DNA of 9,884 nucleotides from Bacteroidales bacterium UBA1179 (GTDB lineage Bacteria; Bacteroidota; Bacteroidia; Bacteroidales; Bacteroidaceae): the NCBI GenBank assembly GCA_002309915.1, contig DBYT01000111.1, positions 2,850 through 12,733 of the forward strand, read 5' to 3'. A program made the translations under genes and the position numbers. Below are positions 6,186 to 9,884 of this stretch, in pieces. Below the pieces are notes generated by a model that saw only the letters and a program-made list of their open reading frames with translations, was not told the DNA's origin and searched no databases. Numbering within the stretch: the first letter of the stretch is position 1; each line of letters starts with the position of its first letter.

Positions 6186-8123
6186 ATGCAGAAGACCCAG
6201 CAGGAACAACCAGTAGTCAACCTGCTAAAAAACATAGACTCCCCGGATGACCTCAAGAAACTGAGTCCGGAGCAGTTGCCGCAGGTTTGCGATGAACTCA
6301 GACAGATGATCATCGACGAGCTATCGCATAACCCCGGCCATTTCGGTTCAAGTCTGGGAACTGTCGAACTTACCGTAGCTCTGCATTATGTTTTCAACAC
6401 CCCCGATGACCGTATCGTATGGGATGTAGGACACCAGGCCTACGGACACAAGATCCTTACCGGTCGCCGCGACTCATTCTGCACCAACCGCAAACTGGGC
6501 GGACTTCGCCCCTTCCCCTCACCCGATGAGAGCGTCTACGACACCTTTACCGCAGGACATGCCTCCAACTCCATATCGGCCGCACTGGGTATGGCCGTGG
6601 CCGATAAGCGCAACGGCAACTCATCACGCCGTGTAGTGGCAGTGATAGGCGACGGAGCCATGAGCGGAGGTCTTGCATTCGAGGGCATAAACAACGCATC
6701 CATAACCGACAACGACCTGCTCATTATCCTCAACGACAACGATATGAGCATATCGCAGAGCGTAGGAGGCATGCGCAGTTATCTGACACAGCTCCACACC
6801 TCACGCTCATACAACAAGTTCCGCTACTACGTATCAAGGATACTTGACAAGCTGGGACTCATGACAGATCAGCGCCGCCGCAACATAATACGCCGCAACA
6901 ACCATCTCAAGATAAAGCTCACCCATCAGAACAATATGTTCGAGGGTATGGATATCCGCTATTTCGGACCCGTGGACGGACATAACGTCCAGAACCTGGT
7001 CCGCATCCTGGGCAATATCAAGAACATGCACGGTCCCAAGCTGCTGCACATAAAGACAGTCAAGGGCAAGGGCTATGAACCGGCTGAGAAGGACTCGGCC
7101 ATCTGGCATGCCCCCGGTCTGTTTGACAAGGTCACCGGCGAGCGCATAGTACGCAGCGGCAGCGGCCAGCCGCCCCTATTCCAGGACGTGTTCGGCGAGA
7201 CCCTGCTCGAGCTCATGCGTGAGAACTCAAAGATCATAGGAATAACTCCTGCCATGCCCATAGGATGCAGCATGGATATCCCCATGAAGGTCTTCCCCGA
7301 CCGCTGCTTTGACGTAGGCATTGCCGAAGGTCATGCCGTAACATTCTCAGGCGGTCTGGCCAAAGAGGGCATGATGCCTTTCTGCAACATCTACTCGTCA
7401 TTCATGCAGCGCGCATACGACAACATCATACACGATGTGGCCATACAGAAACTCAACGTGGTCATCTGTCTGGACCGCGCCGGACTGGTAGGTGAAGACG
7501 GCCCCACCCATCACGGAGCCTTTGACCTGGCATTCCTGCGCCCCATCCCCAACCTGACCATCGCGTCACCGTATGACGAGACCGAGTTGCGTAACCTCAT
7601 GTACACCGCCCAACTCCCCGACCAGGGACCGTTTATTATCCGATACCCGCGCGGCCGCGGCATACTGTCCGATTGGCGCAAGCCGTTCGAGCCCGTTGTC
7701 ATCGGCACCGGACGTAAGATAAAGGAGGGCGATGACATTGCCGTACTCTCCATCGGCCCCATAGGCAACCTGGCGGAGAATGCCATTGAGACATGGGAGA
7801 AGGAGAGCGGAAAGACCGCCGCACTCTATGACATGCGCTTCCTCAAGCCTATAGACACATCTATCTTAAGGGAAGTAGCAAAGAAATACAGCCGTATCAT
7901 CACCATTGAGAACGGCGCGGTAACCGGAGGATTGGGCACCGCAGTAGTAGAATACATGGCCGATAACGGCTATAATCCTGTTATCAGACGTATGGGACTG
8001 CCCGACCGTTTCATCGAACACGGTTCCACGCCTCAGCTTCTGCATCTCTGTCATATTGACCAGGATGCTATTGTCAACACACTCAGTGAGTTGATTTCAG
8101 AAACCTTAAAACCACAGAAATGA
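6186..8123 (+). CDS. dxs: 1-deoxy-D-xylulose-5-phosphate synthase
   Basis: This 645-residue cytoplasmic, thiamine-diphosphate-dependent enzyme condenses pyruvate and glyceraldehyde 3-phosphate to 1-deoxy-D-xylulose 5-phosphate, the first step of the MEP isoprenoid pathway; its product also feeds thiamine and pyridoxal synthesis. Seen in order: GHFGSSLGTVELTVALHY (51-68) with the conserved active-site His, DVGHQAYGHKILTGR (80-94), the ThDP/Mg motif starting GDGAMSGG (155-162) and ending LNDND (182-186), VDGHN (263-267), the pyrimidine-domain IAEGHAVTF (379-387) with the expected catalytic E381, DRAGLVGEDGPTHHG (430-444) and the C-terminal ENGAVTGGLG (575-584). All three transketolase-type domains are complete, and length is close to the E. 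coli enzyme (about 620). The chosen ATG follows a purine-rich stretch (GAAGACAGG) and leaves a normal short N-terminal extension. Its TGA overlaps the trkA ATG. Confidence 0.97.
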   Translation: MQKTQQEQPVVNLLKNIDSPDDLKKLSPEQLPQVCDELRQMIIDELSHNPGHFGSSLGTVELTVALHYVFNTPDDRIVWDVGHQAYGHKILTGRRDSFCTNRKLGGLRPFPSPDESVYDTFTAGHASNSISAALGMAVADKRNGNSSRRVVAVIGDGAMSGGLAFEGINNASITDNDLLIILNDNDMSISQSVGGMRSYLTQLHTSRSYNKFRYYVSRILDKLGLMTDQRRRNIIRRNNHLKIKLTHQNNMFEGMDIRYFGPVDGHNVQNLVRILGNIKNMHGPKLLHIKTVKGKGYEPAEKDSAIWHAPGLFDKVTGERIVRSGSGQPPLFQDVFGETLLELMRENSKIIGITPAMPIGCSMDIPMKVFPDRCFDVGIAEGHAVTFSGGLAKEGMMPFCNIYSSFMQRAYDNIIHDVAIQKLNVVICLDRAGLVGEDGPTHHGAFDLAFLRPIPNLTIASPYDETELRNLMYTAQLPDQGPFIIRYPRGRGILSDWRKPFEPVVIGTGRKIKEGDDIAVLSIGPIGNLAENAIETWEKESGKTAALYDMRFLKPIDTSILREVAKKYSRIITIENGAVTGGLGTAVVEYMADNGYNPVIRRMGLPDRFIEHGSTPQLLHLCHIDQDAIVNTLSELISETLKPQK

Positions 8124-9457
8124 AAATCGTTATTGCAGGAGCCGGAAATGTAGGTATTCACCTGGCAAAATTGCTGGCAGGTGAGAACCAGGACATCACC
8201 CTCATCGATGAGAGCCCCGAAAAACTGGCTCGTCTGGATTCCAGTTTTGACCTGCTCACAATCCAGGAATCGCCTGTTTCGCTTCATGGCCTCAAAGAGG
8301 CCGGAGCCGGCAGTGCAGACCTGTTTGTAGCTGTTACGACCGATGAGAGCCGCAATATCATATCCGCCCAACTTGCCCACTATCTGGGAGCCAAGAAGAC
8401 TGTGGCCAGAATCAACAACTACGAATATCTCCAGCCCAAGAATATGGAGTATTTCAACAGCATCGGACTTGATTCACTCATCTATCCGGAACTTCTGGCC
8501 GCCAAGGATATCGTAGACGGCATGAAACTGAGTTGGATACGTCAGTGGTGGGAATTTGCAGGCGGAGCCCTGGTCATGATGGGTATCAAACTGCGTGACA
8601 ACGCCCAGATACTCAACAAGCCCCTGGCTGAACTGGGCAAGGAACTGCCCTACCACATAGTAGCCATACTGCGTGAGGGCGAGACCATCATCCCGAGCGG
8701 TCATGACACCATGCAGGCCGGTGATCTGGTCTATTTCATGACAATGAAAAAGCATATTCCCCATATCCGCAAGATTGCAGGCAAGGAGGAACTGCCCGAT
8801 GTCCGTGACGTCATCATAATGGGTGGCAGCCGAATAGCCGTGCGCACCGCACAACTCATGCCGGACTACATGAATCTCAAGATCATTGAGAGTGACATGG
8901 AACGCTGCGAGCGCCTTACCGAGCTCTGTGATGACAAGGTCATGATCATAAACGGCGATGGACGTGATCCCAGTCTGCTTCTGAGTGAAGGCATCAAGCA
9001 TACCGAGGCATTCGTAGCCCTGACTGACAATTCTGAAACCAATATCCTGGCCTGTCTGGCCGCCAAGCGCTTCGGAGTGACCAAGACCATAGCTGAGGTT
9101 GAGAACATAGACTACATCAATATGGCCGAGAAACTGGATATCGGCACCGTAATCAACAAAAAGAAGATTGCAGCCAGCCACATCTATCAGATGATGCTTG
9201 ATGCCGATGTCACCAACGTCAAGTGTCTGACATTCGCCAATGCCGATGTTGCCGAGTTCAACGTCATAGAGGGTGCCAAGATCACCCGCAGTCAGGTAAA
9301 GGACATCTCATTCCCGCGCGGAGTGACCATCGGCGGACTTATCCGCAACAAGGAGGCTATCATCGTAACCGGTAACACACAGATTCAGCCCGGTGACCAT
9401 GTAGTCGTATTCTGTCTTGAAGGAATGATTAAGACTATAGAAAAGTATTTCAATTGA
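8120..9457 (+). CDS. trkA: Trk system potassium uptake regulatory protein TrkA
   Basis: This 445-residue soluble protein docks on the cytosolic face of the TrkH channel and gates potassium uptake through nucleotide binding. It has the usual duplicated layout: Rossmann RCK-N domain 1 (GAGNVG at 7-12, acidic D30 at the end of the second strand), RCK-C 1 (about 150-215), RCK-N 2 (from about 230, GGSRIA at 235-240, E257) and RCK-C 2 (about 365-445). Length is that of full two-repeat TrkA rather than a single-domain KtrA. The first glycine motif is canonical GxGxxG; in the second the two later glycines are replaced by S237 and A240. The ATG overlaps the dxs stop (ATGA, 8120-8123), and its own TGA overlaps the likely TTG start of trkH, so the three genes look translationally coupled. 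Confidence 0.96.
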   Translation: MKIVIAGAGNVGIHLAKLLAGENQDITLIDESPEKLARLDSSFDLLTIQESPVSLHGLKEAGAGSADLFVAVTTDESRNIISAQLAHYLGAKKTVARINNYEYLQPKNMEYFNSIGLDSLIYPELLAAKDIVDGMKLSWIRQWWEFAGGALVMMGIKLRDNAQILNKPLAELGKELPYHIVAILREGETIIPSGHDTMQAGDLVYFMTMKKHIPHIRKIAGKEELPDVRDVIIMGGSRIAVRTAQLMPDYMNLKIIESDMERCERLTELCDDKVMIINGDGRDPSLLLSEGIKHTEAFVALTDNSETNILACLAAKRFGVTKTIAEVENIDYINMAEKLDIGTVINKKKIAASHIYQMMLDADVTNVKCLTFANADVAEFNVIEGAKITRSQVKDISFPRGVTIGGLIRNKEAIIVTGNTQIQPGDHVVVFCLEGMIKTIEKYFN

Positions 9458-9884
9458 TACACGTAAAGATCATACACCGCATACTGGGAGTCCTGCTTCT
9501 GATTGAATCAGGAATACTGCTCCTCTGCGCACTGCTCTCCGTTTTCTATGGTGAGGACGATATGTTCGGATTCATCATGGCATCACTCATATGCGCCTGC
9601 TGCGGCATGACATTCATGATGATAGGCAAGAGCGCCCGCAAGAGAGAGGGAGCCATGACCCGTCGCGACGGATATATCGTTGTAGCTGTAAGCTGGGTAC
9701 TTTTCTCAATATTCGGCTCCCTGCCCTTCTACGTGAGCGGCTACATCCCGTCATTCACCGATGCCTTCTTCGAGACCATGTCGGGATTCACCACAACCGG
9801 CGCCACCATCATACAGGATGTCGAGGTAATTCCGCACGGACTCCTGTTCTGGCGAAGCCTGACACAGTGGATAGGCGGTTTGGG
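9454..9884 (+). CDS. trkH: Trk system potassium channel subunit TrkH, N-terminal part (runs off the right edge)
   Basis: The frame is open to the window edge and gives 143 complete residues of an inner-membrane potassium channel subunit. Visible are two N-terminal hydrophobic segments (about 11-31 and 38-57), a basic loop with RRDGY (70-74), another membrane segment (about 75-95), and the first pore loop ETMSGFTTTGAT (107-118), whose TTGA matches the first selectivity-filter repeat of TrkH/KtrB channels. The following WRSLTQWIGGLG is also typical of the family. I chose TTG at 9454 as start because it gives MIHVKIIHRILG, matching the usual N-terminal length, and overlaps the trkA stop as TTGA. 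The first in-frame ATG (9562) would remove the first membrane segment. Partner TrkA lies directly upstream. Three further pore repeats should lie beyond the edge. Confidence 0.93.
   Translation, partial: MIHVKIIHRILGVLLLIESGILLLCALLSVFYGEDDMFGFIMASLICACCGMTFMMIGKSARKREGAMTRRDGYIVVAVSWVLFSIFGSLPFYVSGYIPSFTDAFFETMSGFTTTGATIIQDVEVIPHGLLFWRSLTQWIGGL

Noticed and set aside
6038..6250. 70-residue plus-strand open frame crossing the intergenic region into dxs
   Set aside because: It overlaps the start of dxs in another frame, spans the probable promoters and has no recognisable content.
8474..9181. 235-residue open frame on the minus strand inside trkA
   Set aside because: It lies wholly antisense to trkA, whose protein is clearly family-like along its full length; the antisense product shows no recognisable motif.
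9562..9564. ATG as trkH start
   Set aside because: It would cut off the first hydrophobic segment and a family-like N-terminus; the upstream TTG overlapping the trkA stop fits better.

Overview
The window looks like a chromosomal segment from a member of the Bacteroidales (Bacteroidota), possibly a gut or rumen Prevotella- or Bacteroides-like organism. Three things point there: a MurF–alanine racemase fusion protein typical of that phylum, a dxs–trkA–trkH gene run, and two promoter-like boxes matching the Bacteroidetes -7 consensus TAnnTTTG. The genus cannot be settled from the sequence. Base composition is moderately GC-rich and looks even throughout. I see no mobile element, tRNA, rRNA, CRISPR array or sign of recent transfer.

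The layout is two divergent gene clusters separated by one 141-bp intergenic region (6045-6185). The leftward cluster (minus strand, 6044 down to 1) reads in transcription order: murF-alr (bifunctional peptidoglycan precursor enzyme), an ExuT-like MFS anion:cation symporter, a GPH-family sugar:cation symporter, and the N-terminal part of a GH94 cellobiose-phosphorylase-like enzyme that runs off the left edge. The gaps are 18, 32 and 4 bp, so co-transcription is plausible.

The rightward cluster (plus strand, 6186 to the right edge) reads dxs (first enzyme of the MEP isoprenoid pathway), trkA (cytosolic potassium-uptake regulator) and the beginning of trkH (membrane potassium channel subunit). 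The junctions are 4-bp stop/start overlaps, ATGA for dxs/trkA and TTGA for trkA/trkH, suggesting translational coupling.

Functionally, the left part combines cell-wall precursor synthesis with a small carbohydrate module: two importers and a phosphorolytic disaccharide enzyme that would release a sugar 1-phosphate without spending ATP. The right part combines isoprenoid precursor synthesis with Trk potassium uptake. About 97% of the window is coding and no non-coding stretch exceeds 300 bases. I found no convincing undescribed system. The points most worth a second look are the cell-wall/sugar operon pairing, the divergent promoter region with an 11-bp palindrome beside one -7 box, the non-ATG start of trkH, and the degenerate second glycine motif in TrkA.
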